52,823 nucleotides of DNA from Granulicella sp. S190 (GTDB lineage: Bacteria; Acidobacteriota; Terriglobia; Terriglobales; Acidobacteriaceae): positions 5,081 through 57,903 of the forward strand of contig NZ_LMUD01000019.1 in the NCBI RefSeq assembly GCF_009766095.1, in the 5' to 3' direction. The position numbers and the translations under genes were made by a program. The notes below the pieces were generated by a model that saw only the letters and a list, made by a program, of their open reading frames with translations, made no database searches and had not been told where the DNA came from. Positions 19,640 through 28,005 of this stretch are shown piece by piece. Numbering within the stretch: the stretch's first letter is position 1; each line of letters opens with the position of its first letter.

Positions 19640-19709
19640 ACCGCCAAGCTGTCGTTTGCGTATTCAATCCTGAGGGCATATGGCAAAATAGAAGCTCTCG
19701 GAGATAGTC

Positions 19710-20021
19710 ATGTTCTGCACACAGTGTGGCAATAAAGTCGATTCCTCCTCCCGTTTCTGTACCGCTTGTGGCGCCCCCGCGCCGGCTGCACCTCCTGTGG
19801 GTTACTACCCGTCCACGACGCAGTTGACCCGTCCACGGCACGACCGCATGATCGCCGGAGTCTGCGCCGGGTTTGCACTTCACTATGGATGGGACCTGAG
19901 CCTGGTTCGCGTACTGACAGCCCTGATGATCGTCCTGACCGGTGTGGGTGCGATTGCCTACATTGCGGCGTGGGTGATCATTCCCGAGGCACCGTACGCT
20001 CTTACTGCGAAGAGCACCTAA
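19710..20021 (+). CDS. Zinc-ribbon and PspC-domain membrane protein
   Basis: This 103-residue protein joins an N-terminal zinc ribbon (MFCTQCG...RFCTACG, residues 1-21) to a PspC domain. The PspC part starts at TRPRHDRMIAGVCAGFALHYGWD and ends in a transmembrane helix (VRVLTALMIVLTGVGAIAYIAAWVIIP). PspC proteins sense or stabilise stressed inner membranes; a cytosolic zinc ribbon suggests the N-terminus faces inward. CGGAGATAG precedes the ATG. Only three bases separate its stop from the TTG start of lysA, so the two are probably cotranscribed, though no functional link is obvious. Confidence 0.9.
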   Translation: MFCTQCGNKVDSSSRFCTACGAPAPAAPPVGYYPSTTQLTRPRHDRMIAGVCAGFALHYGWDLSLVRVLTALMIVLTGVGAIAYIAAWVIIPEAPYALTAKST

Positions 20022-20024
20022 ATT

Positions 20025-21338
20025 TTGGCCAAAGTTTTGATAAATAAGATCGTCGCGCCCCGAACTGCGTTGCAGGCTAGTCCACGACCATTCGTCTACC
20101 GCGACCGCTTGCTGCACTGCGACGGTGTGGATCTGGATACGCTTGCCACGGAGTACGGCACCCCGCTTTACGTCTACTCAGCTGAGCAGATCTCACACCG
20201 GCTGCAGCTCTTCGAAGAGGCCTTTGCAAACCGGCCACACACTCTCTGCTACGCGGTGAAGGCGAACTCCTCGTTGGCTATTCTTCGTCTGCTGGCGAAG
20301 CAGGGGGCAGGCTTCGATATCGTCTCCGGTGGCGAACTGGAGCGGGTTCGGAGGGCGTATAAGCTTGCTCTTGGCCGGGTGGTTTTCTCGGGTGTGGGGA
20401 AGCAGGTGTGGGAGATCGATGCAGCGCTGACTGCGGGGATTCTGCTGTTCAATGTTGAGTCGGAGGCGGAGCTTCACCTGCTTGCAGAGCGTGCCGAGAG
20501 CCTTGGCAAGGTTGCGCGGTTTGCGCTTCGGGTGAACCCGGACGTATTCGCCGAGACTCATCCGTATATCTCTACCGGTCTGAGCGAGCACAAGTTTGGG
20601 ATCGACATTAAAGCGGCGCGTTCGATCTACCGGAAGGCCAGTAAGTTGAAGTGGCTTGATGCGGCAGGGGTGTCGGTTCACATTGGCTCGCAGATAAGGA
20701 AGGTTGAGCCGTTCGCTGCTGCCGTTGCCCGCGTGACCAGCTTGATCGCGGAGTTGCGGAGAGACGGGCATGATATTCGCTACATCGACGCCGGCGGGGG
20801 CCTTGGCATTGACTATGGCGCGACGGCATTCGATCCGGCGAAGCAGGTGGTGAAGTATGCTGCTGCGCTTACGAAGGGGCTTGGCAGCGAGACGGCGCAT
20901 CTTCTGCTGGAGCCTGGGCGTTTCATCGTTGCGCAGGCTGGTGCTTTGCTTACGCGCGTTCTCTACGTGAAGAAGAATGACACCAAGACCTTTGTCATTA
21001 CCGATGCGGGGATGAATGACCTTATCCGGCCTGCGCTGTATCACGCGCACCACGAGATTATTCCGGTGAAGCAGGCGTCGGGGAAGGCGACGCTCACTGC
21101 TGACGTGGTTGGTCCCGTGTGTGAGTCGGGGGACTTCTTTGCGCGGGATCGCGTGCTTGCCTCGGTGAAGCCGGGCGACCTGGTGGTTCTGCTGGATGCG
21201 GGGGCGTATGGGATGTCTCAGTCGTCCAACTACAACTCGCGGACTCGCCCGGCTGAGGTGCTTGTTGATGGAGATGAGGTTCGGCTGATTCGTCGACGGG
21301 AGACGATGCGCGATCTGCTTGGCCCCGAGGTCCTTTAG
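20025..21338 (+). CDS. lysA: Diaminopimelate decarboxylase
   Basis: This PLP enzyme converts meso-diaminopimelate to lysine and CO2, the last step of lysine synthesis. The 437-residue product has a fold-III barrel with the PLP Lys in CYAVKANSS, the glycine loop DAGGGLGIDYG, EPGRFIVAQAG, and the C-terminal active-site segment VCESGDFFARDR that completes the partner subunit's site. YGMSQSSNYNSRTRPAEV near the end is typical. The start is TTG at 20025, three bases after the PspC stop; a second in-frame TTG at 20037 is possible. Neither has a strong ribosome-binding site, so translation may depend on coupling. Confidence 0.97.
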   Translation: MAKVLINKIVAPRTALQASPRPFVYRDRLLHCDGVDLDTLATEYGTPLYVYSAEQISHRLQLFEEAFANRPHTLCYAVKANSSLAILRLLAKQGAGFDIVSGGELERVRRAYKLALGRVVFSGVGKQVWEIDAALTAGILLFNVESEAELHLLAERAESLGKVARFALRVNPDVFAETHPYISTGLSEHKFGIDIKAARSIYRKASKLKWLDAAGVSVHIGSQIRKVEPFAAAVARVTSLIAELRRDGHDIRYIDAGGGLGIDYGATAFDPAKQVVKYAAALTKGLGSETAHLLLEPGRFIVAQAGALLTRVLYVKKNDTKTFVITDAGMNDLIRPALYHAHHEIIPVKQASGKATLTADVVGPVCESGDFFARDRVLASVKPGDLVVLLDAGAYGMSQSSNYNSRTRPAEVLVDGDEVRLIRRRETMRDLLGPEVL

Positions 21339-21367
21339 AGTTTCAGGACGACGGGGCGTTGTGTTTG

Positions 21368-22363
21368 TTAGTTGACGGCGAGTGCTCTCGATGGAGCGAT
21401 CGAGTCTCGAATTGCGGCAAGGGGGGCCTTCGGATCGAGGGTTACTCCGTTGTTAGGGGCAGCGGCTACCCCTAACTCTTTGAAGAGGGCCGGCAGGTCT
21501 ACCGGGACTGGCTTCTCGCTCCACTTCGCGTACATCTCGGTGAGGACGGTCGTGCCTGTGGCGCGGTCTCCGATCTGAAGGACGCGGGAGAGGGGCCAGT
21601 CTTTGTCGATACCACCGCCGCTTTCTACTACTGCACGTAGAGCATCCTGGAGTCCTTTGCGATCGTTGGTCTGGCGGCGGATCGAGACGTCTGCCATCAG
21701 GCAGAACATTGCGCCACCCCAGTAGGTGCGGCCCCAGGTCTGGGTTTCGTTCAAGCCGCGATCGCCGTGCTCCGGTTCTCCGTTGTGCATCTCGTGCAGA
21801 AACTCGGCCCAGACCCTGGATTCGGTCAGGCGGCCTGTCGCCGCGCGTGCGATAGGTTCGACGTAGGTTGCGAGCCCTTCTTCCATCCAGTGCTGATCGT
21901 CTGGAAGATCGGGCAGAGCAGAGTGCACAAACTCGTGGGTCATGACCCAGTCGTCCTTGAGGGCGTCTTTGGTTACGTGCTGGCCGAGCCGAATTCTGGT
22001 TACTGCGGGAAATCCGCCGACACCACCCCAGGTGGTTCCATGGATGGAGTCGGAGTCGCCCGGGACGGGATCGATTACCACGCGCGCTCGCGAGACGGGG
22101 AACCTGCCGTAGAAGGTGGCGACCGAGTGGGCCGATGCGTGGATCCACGCGATCAGGTCAGCCTGAGAGAGGTCCAGATCACCAGCGGCGAAGTCCACCT
22201 GGATGGTGGCGCCGCCCTCGGAGAAGCTCTGCGTTGCGACGATTCGCTCTCCCCGCCAGCCGTGGTGAGAGATCTGGTCTTGAGCGGTTGCGGTTGGTGA
22301 GGGCCGGAGGAGCGTCAGGCTCGCGCAGATCAATAAGGTGGTTCGTCCCCACAAACATTTCAT
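21368..22363 (-). CDS. Exported gluzincin-type zinc peptidase (peptidase MA-like)
   Basis: The 331-residue protein has a signal peptide (residues about 1-27). The zinc site is HEFVH in WVMTHEFVHSALPD, followed by WMEEGLATYVEP, where the Glu supplies the third ligand. This HExxH...EExxAxY layout is that of MA-clan gluzincins often annotated as peptidase MA family. Earlier strands (VATFYGRFPVSRARVVIDP and TWGGVGGFPAVTRIRLG) fit the N-terminal part of these domains. The substrate is unknown. GAGGTTGGA lies just before the ATG. It converges on lysA (29-base gap) and is divergent from yebC. Confidence 0.85.
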   Translation of the reverse strand: MKCLWGRTTLLICASLTLLRPSPTATAQDQISHHGWRGERIVATQSFSEGGATIQVDFAAGDLDLSQADLIAWIHASAHSVATFYGRFPVSRARVVIDPVPGDSDSIHGTTWGGVGGFPAVTRIRLGQHVTKDALKDDWVMTHEFVHSALPDLPDDQHWMEEGLATYVEPIARAATGRLTESRVWAEFLHEMHNGEPEHGDRGLNETQTWGRTYWGGAMFCLMADVSIRRQTNDRKGLQDALRAVVESGGGIDKDWPLSRVLQIGDRATGTTVLTEMYAKWSEKPVPVDLPALFKELGVAAAPNNGVTLDPKAPLAAIRDSIAPSRALAVN

Positions 22364-22466
22364 TCCAACCTCAAGCCGAGTACCTGTTCATCGGCTGCCC
22401 TGATGGTGAGACTCGTTTTGTGCAGAAAGAGTTACGCGGTTCTTGCTGAGGTGTGGCCGGCGGCGT

Positions 22467-22491
22467 TGACAGGCTTCAACATGCTAAAATC
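22467..22491 (+). promoter_or_regulatory. Candidate promoter of yebC
   Basis: TGCTAAAAT (22483-22491) is an extended -10 element identical to that before eno. TTGACA occurs at 22467-22472 but only 13 bases from TAAAAT, too close for a normal -35/-10 pair, so the -10 may act alone. Confidence 0.4.
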
Positions 22492-22492
22492 G

Positions 22493-22535
22493 CAAGGTCG
22501 CGGGGCCTTGCAACGTATGGGAAGTACACGTTGCG
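22493..22535 (+). other. Two abutting hairpins in the yebC leader
   Basis: GCAAGG (22493-22498) pairs with CCTTGC (22507-22512). GCAACGT (22511-22517) pairs with ACGTTGC (22529-22535). The stems share the two bases at 22511-22512, so they cannot both close fully. They sit between the -10 box and the yebC ATG without a T-run, so they are not a simple terminator. Confidence 0.5.
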
Positions 22536-22565
22536 GGCACACGCAAAATCAACACGAGGTAGTCC

Positions 22566-23315
22566 ATGTCCGGCCACTCAAAATGGGCGACAATTAAGCA
22601 TAAAAAAGGCGCCACAGACGCCAAACGCGGCAAGATCTTCACCCGGCTGATCAAGGAAATTACTATCGCGGCCAAGACCGGGGGCGGCGATCCGGATGGC
22701 AACCCCCGCCTGCGTGGCGCGATTGCCGCGGCCAAGGCGGAGAATATGCCGGCGGATAACATCAAGCGCGCGATTCAACGCGGAACCGGGGAGCTCGAAG
22801 GCGTGAGCTACGAAGAGATCACGTACGAGGGCTATGGCCCGGGCGGAGTGGCTCTTATCGTCGACGTTCTGACCGATAACAAGAACCGTGCTGTCAGTGA
22901 GATTCGTCATGCCTTCTCGAAGAACGGCGGGAACCTGGGTGAATCGAATTCAGTCTCCTGGATGTTCACCAAGAAGGGCGTCATTACCGTTCCCAAATCG
23001 GCGGCCGGCGAAGATAAGCTGACCGAGATCGTGCTCGATGCGGGTGCGGAGGATCTCTCCGACGAGGGTGAGAACTGGGAGGTTCTCACTGATCCTAAGG
23101 ACTTCGAGGCCGTGACGGAGGCTCTGAAGGCGGCAAAGATTGCTCCAGAGCATGCGGAGATCACCAAGATTGCCTCAACCTACACGAAACTTGAAGGCAC
23201 ACAGGCCAATGCTATGATTCGCCTCCTCGAGACGATCGAAGATCTGGACGATACACAAAATGTCTACTCCAACTTCGACTTCGACGAAGCCGCCATGGCC
23301 AATGCAGGCCATTGA
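22566..23315 (+). CDS. yebC: YebC/PmpR family protein
   Basis: The 249-residue protein carries the invariant N-terminus [35 protein letters not shown], and the [11 protein letters not shown] and EGYGPGGVA signatures. Family members were described as DNA-binding regulators. More recent work links several to translation, easing ribosome stalling at proline-rich stretches. The gene is not next to ruvC here, its common neighbour. GAGGTAGTCC precedes the ATG. A structured leader with two hairpins lies upstream and a clear terminator lies downstream, so it is a single-gene transcript. Confidence 0.97.
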   Translation: MSGHSKWATIKHKKGATDAKRGKIFTRLIKEITIAAKTGGGDPDGNPRLRGAIAAAKAENMPADNIKRAIQRGTGELEGVSYEEITYEGYGPGGVALIVDVLTDNKNRAVSEIRHAFSKNGGNLGESNSVSWMFTKKGVITVPKSAAGEDKLTEIVLDAGAEDLSDEGENWEVLTDPKDFEAVTEALKAAKIAPEHAEITKIASTYTKLEGTQANAMIRLLETIEDLDDTQNVYSNFDFDEAAMANAGH

Positions 23316-23340
23316 TTCCAAACGGTAGCTAAGCCCTAAC

Positions 23341-23373
23341 GGCCGCCGTTTTCCGGCGGCCTTCTTCTGCTCT
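23341..23373 (+). terminator. Rho-independent terminator of yebC
   Basis: A GGCCGCCG stem pairs with CGGCGGCC around the loop TTTTC, followed by a pyrimidine-rich TTCTTCTGCTC tail. Confidence 0.88.
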
Positions 23374-23393
23374 GTCTACGGGAGACCATAGTG

Positions 23394-24140
23394 ATGAAGC
23401 AACTTGTACGCCTCGGCGCGACCACCCTCTGGGCTCTCGCACTTCTGTTCGTCTTTACCCAGGTCTTGTTTGGCCAAGCCACTGTCAGCAACGATGCGAC
23501 GCCGTTTCGCGACCCGAGCGGTCATCAGCCGTTTGAGTTCGGTGCCCTCGTACAGGGCGGCTTCGGTCTGACCGAGAACCGGAACGACTTCAAGTTCATC
23601 ATGGCCGGGGTTCATGCCGGCAAGGTTCTTACGCCCATCCTCGGCCACGGGCCGCTTCGCGGCAACTTTGAATACGCCGTCGAAGCCTTCCCCTTCTGGC
23701 AGTCGTACACGCCGAAGTTCCAGCGACCCTTTTGCACCAATGCGCCTGGCACCCCCGAGGTCTGCACTCCGCTGTATACGGTTGGGGGCACCTATACTGG
23801 CGCGTCGGTGACGCCGATTATTCTTCGCTGGAATGTCGTGGGCACAAAGAAGTTTTCCTTCTGGGGCCAGGCTGCTGGTGGTCTTCTGTGGACGAACCAT
23901 AAGTACCCGGCGTTCGGCGGACCGCCCTACAACTCGCAGAATGATGGAAGATTTGCTGATGCCAGCGTATGGAACTTTACGCCGCAGGGCGGGGTGGGGC
24001 TGCACTACTTTATTCATCCGCGCCGCTCGATCGACTTCAGCGCGAACGGTGTTCATATCTCAAGCGCGTCGCTTGGCGACCGTAATCCCGGCGTCAACGC
24101 GAGCGTTCAGTTCACCCTCGGTTATAGCTGGTGGAAGTAA
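23394..24140 (+). CDS. PagL-like outer-membrane acyloxyacyl hydrolase homolog
   Basis: The 248-residue protein has a signal peptide (cleavage near LFGQ) and alternating aromatic/Gly beta strands ending in an aromatic residue region (FTLGYSWWK), as for an eight-stranded outer-membrane barrel. The C-terminal segment aligns with lipid A 3-O-deacylase PagL: His221, Ser223 and the NPG turn match in spacing. Position 235, 14 after the His, is Asn instead of the catalytic Glu. It may therefore be an inactive or altered member of the acyloxyacyl hydrolase group. ATG 23394 is chosen because GGAGA lies eight bases upstream; GTG 23391 adds one residue. Confidence 0.7.
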   Translation: MKQLVRLGATTLWALALLFVFTQVLFGQATVSNDATPFRDPSGHQPFEFGALVQGGFGLTENRNDFKFIMAGVHAGKVLTPILGHGPLRGNFEYAVEAFPFWQSYTPKFQRPFCTNAPGTPEVCTPLYTVGGTYTGASVTPIILRWNVVGTKKFSFWGQAAGGLLWTNHKYPAFGGPPYNSQNDGRFADASVWNFTPQGGVGLHYFIHPRRSIDFSANGVHISSASLGDRNPGVNASVQFTLGYSWWK

Positions 24141-24239
24141 AGCGACGTTCAGAAGGTAGCGATTCGACTGAGACCGCTTTATTCCGCCAATATGTTTTCT
24201 TCGCGTACTTGCCTTAGCTGAGCCTGTCTCTTACACCTT

Positions 24240-25160
24240 ATGAATTCACATGCCATTATCGAGTGCGTTCCCAACTTCTCTGAGGGGACGGACGCAGCCA
24301 AGGTCGAGCAGATCGTCGCCGCCACGCAGGTGGAGGGCGTGCGGCTGCTTGACTGGTCTCTCGATACGGCGCACAACCGATCGGTGGTGACGCTCGCCGG
24401 TTCTCCCGAAGGCATTGTGGAGGCCGCTGTGTGCGCGGCTGGGAAGGCTGCCGAGCTCATTGACCTTACGGCGCAGAATGGCGTTCACCCGCGTATCGGG
24501 GCTGCCGACGTGATTCCTTTTATCCCGGTGAGCGGAGCGTCGCTAGCGGATTGCGCCGTGCTTGCCCGGCAGGCAGGTCTTTTGATCTGGCGCCGCTACG
24601 GTGTGCCGGTCTACTTCTACGGCGCTGCCGCGGCTCGTCCCGATCGCGTTCTGCTTGAGGATGTCCGGCGCGGGCAGTTCGAAGGGCTTCGCGATGCTGC
24701 GTTGCGTGATGCTACACGCCGCCCTGACATCGGCGGGCCGGAGCTTCATGAGACGGCGGGAGCGAGCGCAGTAGGGGCGCGCAGCTTCCTTATTGCTTAC
24801 AACATTCACCTACAGCAGCCGGATATTGCCGCTGCCCGTGCTATCGCCCGTGATATCAGGGCTGCGAACGGGGGGCTCCATGGAGTCAAGGCTATTGGCG
24901 TGCTTGCCAATGGGCGCGCGCAGGTGAGCATGAACGTTACCGACTTTCGAATCACGCCGATGCGCCACGTCCATGCCACAGTCCAACACCTTGCGCAGCG
25001 TCATGGCGTTTTAATTGAAGATGCTGAGCTTATCGGCCTGATTCCAGAAGCTGCCTATGAGCCGGATTCCGATTGGGTACGTCAAATAACAGGATTCGAC
25101 CCGAACGGCAAGGTGCTTGAACGCAGGCTTCACTCGCCGATCGCATGGCCTGAGCACTAG
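24240..25160 (+). CDS. ftcD: Glutamate formimidoyltransferase (stand-alone FtcD domain)
   Basis: The enzyme moves the formimino group from N-formimidoyl-glutamate to tetrahydrofolate at the end of histidine breakdown. The 306-residue length equals the transferase part of mammalian FTCD; the cyclodeaminase domain is absent. CVPNFSEG at the start, the catalytic His region GVHPRIGAADVIPF and the folate-site segments VKAIGVLANGRAQVSMNVTDF are clear. No hut genes are nearby. The ATG has little ribosome-binding sequence. The stop is followed by a 146-base gap in which an 11-base sequence from the gene's end (ATCGCATGGCC) is repeated. Confidence 0.93.
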   Translation: MNSHAIIECVPNFSEGTDAAKVEQIVAATQVEGVRLLDWSLDTAHNRSVVTLAGSPEGIVEAAVCAAGKAAELIDLTAQNGVHPRIGAADVIPFIPVSGASLADCAVLARQAGLLIWRRYGVPVYFYGAAAARPDRVLLEDVRRGQFEGLRDAALRDATRRPDIGGPELHETAGASAVGARSFLIAYNIHLQQPDIAAARAIARDIRAANGGLHGVKAIGVLANGRAQVSMNVTDFRITPMRHVHATVQHLAQRHGVLIEDAELIGLIPEAAYEPDSDWVRQITGFDPNGKVLERRLHSPIAWPEH

Positions 25161-25306
25161 AGGCTCCAAATCGCATGGCCCTAACACGAAAGTGGCAAGG
25201 TTGCTAACAGAAACCTGACCCATCCAGTCTTGCAACTAGCGCGTATTCACGGAACAATGGTGGTATTGCAGCTACACTGCTAGTAGCTCAAGGAGCAAAA
25301 GGATTT

Positions 25307-26266
25307 ATGAACATAATCAAACGAAATCTCTTCACCGCAACAGTCGTCATGGCTACGATGATGGCCCCCACCTTCGCCTCCGCTGCGCAGCTCTCCAGCG
25401 ACGCGAAGTCTGCCCTGCCGAAGGAGATTCAGCAGCTCATCGTGGTCGACTACCGCGCCATGCAGAACTCTCCTGCAGCTATGGATCTCAAGGACCGGGT
25501 CCTTCCGCCTGAACTCAAGCGGCTCGAGACGGCATTGAAGAGCTCTGGCCTCAAGGTCGATCAGGATGCCGATGTTCTCGCCTTTGCTGCCTTCCGCGAT
25601 CAGAAGGGTGATGGGACTCGCATCGTCGGCATCGCTCAGGGGCAGTTCCACACCCGTGAGGTGATGGCCAACTTTGCCAAGAATAAGGTCAAGCCCACCA
25701 TGATCCGCAATAACAGCGTGTACCCGATGGGCGCGAATGGGATGAGTGTGGTCTTTCTGAACCAGACCACGATGGTCTTTGGTGACAAGGATGCCGTGAA
25801 GGAGGCGATGGACGCCCGCGACGGTATGACACCTGACTTCCTTGCCAACAGCGACATGGTCAACGAGATGGGAGTTGTCGACACCAAAGCAGTGTGGAGT
25901 CTGCTTGATGCCAAGGGGACGCAGACCATGATGAAGGGTGTGCTCGGCGATGCGGCGCAGCTTACTGACTATGACACCGTGAAGAATCGCATGAAGAGCA
26001 GCCGCTACACGATGGACTTCCAAAACGGCGTTAAGTTCGACATGGGTGTGGTGATGTCGGATACGTTGACCGCTGCTACTGCAGCGACCTTGATGAAGGG
26101 TGTGTCGCTTCTGCGCAAGAACTCGGGCTCTCCGATGGAGAAGTCCGCACTCGATCAGACCACCATCGACTCGAACGCCGGGACGTTGACGGTTTCCTAC
26201 TCTTCTTCGGACAGCCAGTTTGCCAGCCTGTTGACTTCGCCGCTGTTCCAGTCAGTGGTCAAGTAA
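25307..26266 (+). CDS. Exported protein of unknown function, 319 aa
   Basis: I do not recognise a characterised family. A signal peptide (NIIKRNLFTATVVMATMMAPTFASA, cleavage near residue 27) is followed by a mixed alpha/beta chain with no cysteine in the mature part and no catalytic motif I can name. Two similar halves are suggested: one around VVDYRAMQNSPAAMDLKDRV to VGIAQGQFHTREV, the other around AVWSLLDAKGTQTMMK to FDMGVVMSDT. The pattern resembles other acidobacterial secreted proteins annotated only as hypothetical. AAAAGGA lies close before the ATG. A strong terminator follows, so it is monocistronic. Confidence 0.75.
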   Translation: MNIIKRNLFTATVVMATMMAPTFASAAQLSSDAKSALPKEIQQLIVVDYRAMQNSPAAMDLKDRVLPPELKRLETALKSSGLKVDQDADVLAFAAFRDQKGDGTRIVGIAQGQFHTREVMANFAKNKVKPTMIRNNSVYPMGANGMSVVFLNQTTMVFGDKDAVKEAMDARDGMTPDFLANSDMVNEMGVVDTKAVWSLLDAKGTQTMMKGVLGDAAQLTDYDTVKNRMKSSRYTMDFQNGVKFDMGVVMSDTLTAATAATLMKGVSLLRKNSGSPMEKSALDQTTIDSNAGTLTVSYSSSDSQFASLLTSPLFQSVVK

Positions 26267-26287
26267 GCAATTGCGATTCTCGATAGG

Positions 26288-26333
26288 AAGCCCGGTCTCC
26301 GTAGTAAGGGGGCCGGGCTTTCTTGTTTCTTTT
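26288..26333 (+). terminator. Rho-independent terminator after the 319-aa secreted protein gene
   Basis: AAGCCCGG (26288-26295) pairs with CCGGGCTT (26313-26320), followed by TCTTGTTTCTTTTC. Confidence 0.88.
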
Positions 26334-26406
26334 CTTGTTCTATAGATCAATGAGCGGGCGATTTACGATGTTTCTCCTCGTTTTTTAGAGGTTGTGTTAC
26401 CCGGCA

Positions 26407-26919
26407 TTATCGGATGGGCACCCAGACTTCGATATCGCCAGCGCCAATCTTTGGGTCGAAGTTTTCGCCGTAGCGCTCGAAGAAGCCGGGCGCGCCCGGA
26501 GCCCCGAGTGCGAACGAGAATCCCGACTTGGGTAACCACTCTTGCTCGATGGCGCGGCACGTTTCATTCAGCTTCGAGACGTGGCCTCGATGGGTGAAGA
26601 CCGCGTATCTCTCCACCGGCATGGCGACCACGCTGAACTCCTTCGGGAGTTGGGAGGCGCTGTTTACCTCGACTGCTGAGAGATAGTCGAATCCCTCTGG
26701 CAGAGGGAAGCAGATGCCGTAGGTTACGCTGCTGATCTTTTCCGGAAGCTTGTCGAGATAGGGCACAAAACGTTGCCACAGCTTCGGGATCTCCTGCATG
26801 GTTGCTCTTGTGTAGTGGTCGCGCAGGCCTGCGAGCAGCATGGACGTTCCGTCTACAAATCGCGGGAGCTCCAACTGCGAAGGACTTGGGTTATCGCTTT
26901 GCAGCGAGTTCTCTGTCAT
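26407..26919 (-). CDS. GyrI-like small-molecule-binding (AraC effector-binding) protein
   Basis: The 170-residue protein is a single GyrI-like/AraC effector-binding domain, related to SbmC and to the ligand part of Rob and BmrR. Segments matching the fold are FVDGTSMLLAGLRDHYTRAT, IPKLWQRFVPYLDKL, GICFPLPEGFDYLSAVEV, and the late strand pair ERYAVFTHRGHVSKL with DIEVWVPI at the end. There is no DNA-binding domain, so it may buffer or sense hydrophobic small molecules. ATG 26919 has AAGGAGAG eight bases upstream; the longer frame to 26994 lacks support. It is downstream of cheX on the same strand (121-base gap) but need not be functionally linked. Confidence 0.85.
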   Translation of the reverse strand: MTENSLQSDNPSPSQLELPRFVDGTSMLLAGLRDHYTRATMQEIPKLWQRFVPYLDKLPEKISSVTYGICFPLPEGFDYLSAVEVNSASQLPKEFSVVAMPVERYAVFTHRGHVSKLNETCRAIEQEWLPKSGFSFALGAPGAPGFFERYGENFDPKIGAGDIEVWVPIR

Positions 26920-27040
26920 AAGCAACTCTCCTTGAAAGGTGTGAATAAGGATTGGGCTGAGTACAGAGTAACTTGACGTGATGGTGGATTCCATAGAAAG
27001 TCAACATCGCCAAGAGAAGACGGGATCCTCGCCAAGGTAG

Positions 27041-27493
27041 CTAGAATGCGAGGACCACGCCGAACACATTTCCCTGGAACGAGTAGTTGCGGCTGAACTT
27101 GGTGATGAACTTTGCCTGATATCCGTCGAGCCCATCGCGGGTGACTGCAGGAGTCGAGATGGAGCAGTCGGAGTCCGGCGCGGCGAGCTTGCTCTTCCAG
27201 CCGCCGGCGATCATATTGCAGAGCTCTCCGATGGCGTCGTCGACCATTGGGTCGTGCGGTTCGGACGGCGTTCCGAGCAGGGCTTCGGCGGTGACGGACG
27301 CAGTTGCCTGACTGGCGTATAAGAGGCACTCTCCAGCGACGGCACCGGTAAATTGAATACGCGCCACGATTCGGCCTTCGATTGTGTCGACCTCACCCTC
27401 CAGCGGGTCGCAGCTTCTCTCTAGCATCGTTTCAAAGACCTCTGCAACGGCCGAGTCAAGCCGAGTCACTGCCTCATCGTGCTGATTCACCAC
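27041..27493 (-). CDS. cheX: CheX-type chemotaxis protein (CheY-P phosphatase family)
   Basis: The 150-residue protein matches the CheC/CheX/FliY phosphatase fold. The active-site helix is DDAIGELCNMIAGGWKSKL, with the Glu-x-x-Asn pair (GELCN) that attacks phospho-CheY, and only one such helix is present, as in CheX. The N-terminus carries a helix with FETMLERSCDPL. It is encoded 94 bases after cheY on the same strand, so signal and phosphatase probably form a unit. The start is GTG 27493 or GTG 27490, with AAGAGGA upstream. A short hairpin (GCGAC/GTCGC) lies in the cheY-cheX gap. Confidence 0.87.
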   Translation of the reverse strand: MVNQHDEAVTRLDSAVAEVFETMLERSCDPLEGEVDTIEGRIVARIQFTGAVAGECLLYASQATASVTAEALLGTPSEPHDPMVDDAIGELCNMIAGGWKSKLAAPDSDCSISTPAVTRDGLDGYQAKFITKFSRNYSFQGNVFGVVLAF

Positions 27494-27587
27494 AGTTGTC
27501 CTCTTCCTAGTCCTGATTTATGTTGCTTAATTTTGAGCACTGTAAAGCGGCGACGCTCTGTCGCGTACTTAGGTAAAGGAGAATCAT

Positions 27588-27974
27588 CTAGGCTGCGCGC
27601 AGGAGCGGGAGCACGCGCGCCTTGACCTGCTCGGCCGTGAATGGCTTGCAGATATAGCCTTGCGCGCCTGCGGCGATGGCTCGCAACACAAAGGTCTCAT
27701 TGCCTTCGGTCGTAATCATGACGACAGGAACTCCCTGCGCGAGGTTTTCTTGCTTTCTCGCCTCAAGAAACTGGAGTCCATCCATCACCGGCATGTTGAT
27801 GTCGCTCAGGATCAGGGAGAGAGCGCCTGAGCCCTGATTTTCGCGAAGGGTCTGTAAGGCCTCCTCGCCGTTTGAAGCCTGCAAGACCTCGCTGAGTTCG
27901 AGGCCTGCCTGACGCAATGCCCGCTCGATCACTTTTCTCATCACTGCCGAATCGTCAATAATTAAAGCTCGCAC
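27588..27974 (-). CDS. cheY: CheY-like single-domain response regulator
   Basis: The 128-residue receiver domain has no output module. The acidic pocket is IIDDSAVMRK (two Asp). The phospho-acceptor Asp is in LILSDINMPVMDGLQF, the conserved Thr in VVMITTEG and the Lys in YICKPFTAEQVK. Sequence and context (divergent from flgF, next to cheX) point to a chemotaxis CheY that binds the flagellar switch when phosphorylated. The GTG at 27974 is chosen because GGAGG lies just before it and it removes a non-conserved extension open to 28106. A sigma-28-like promoter lies 32 bases upstream. Confidence 0.93.
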   Translation of the reverse strand: MRALIIDDSAVMRKVIERALRQAGLELSEVLQASNGEEALQTLRENQGSGALSLILSDINMPVMDGLQFLEARKQENLAQGVPVVMITTEGNETFVLRAIAAGAQGYICKPFTAEQVKARVLPLLRAA

Positions 27975-28005
27975 CGATCCTCCAAACCACTCTGGCCTGA
28001 TTGTT

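Noticed and set aside
25141..25182. 11-base direct repeat ATCGCATGGCC around the ftcD stop
   Set aside because: Only two copies with no structure or mobile-element context; chance or a tiny duplication.
27541..27587. GCGAC/GTCGC hairpin between cheY and cheX
   Set aside because: Five-base stem with no T-run; too weak to call a terminator.
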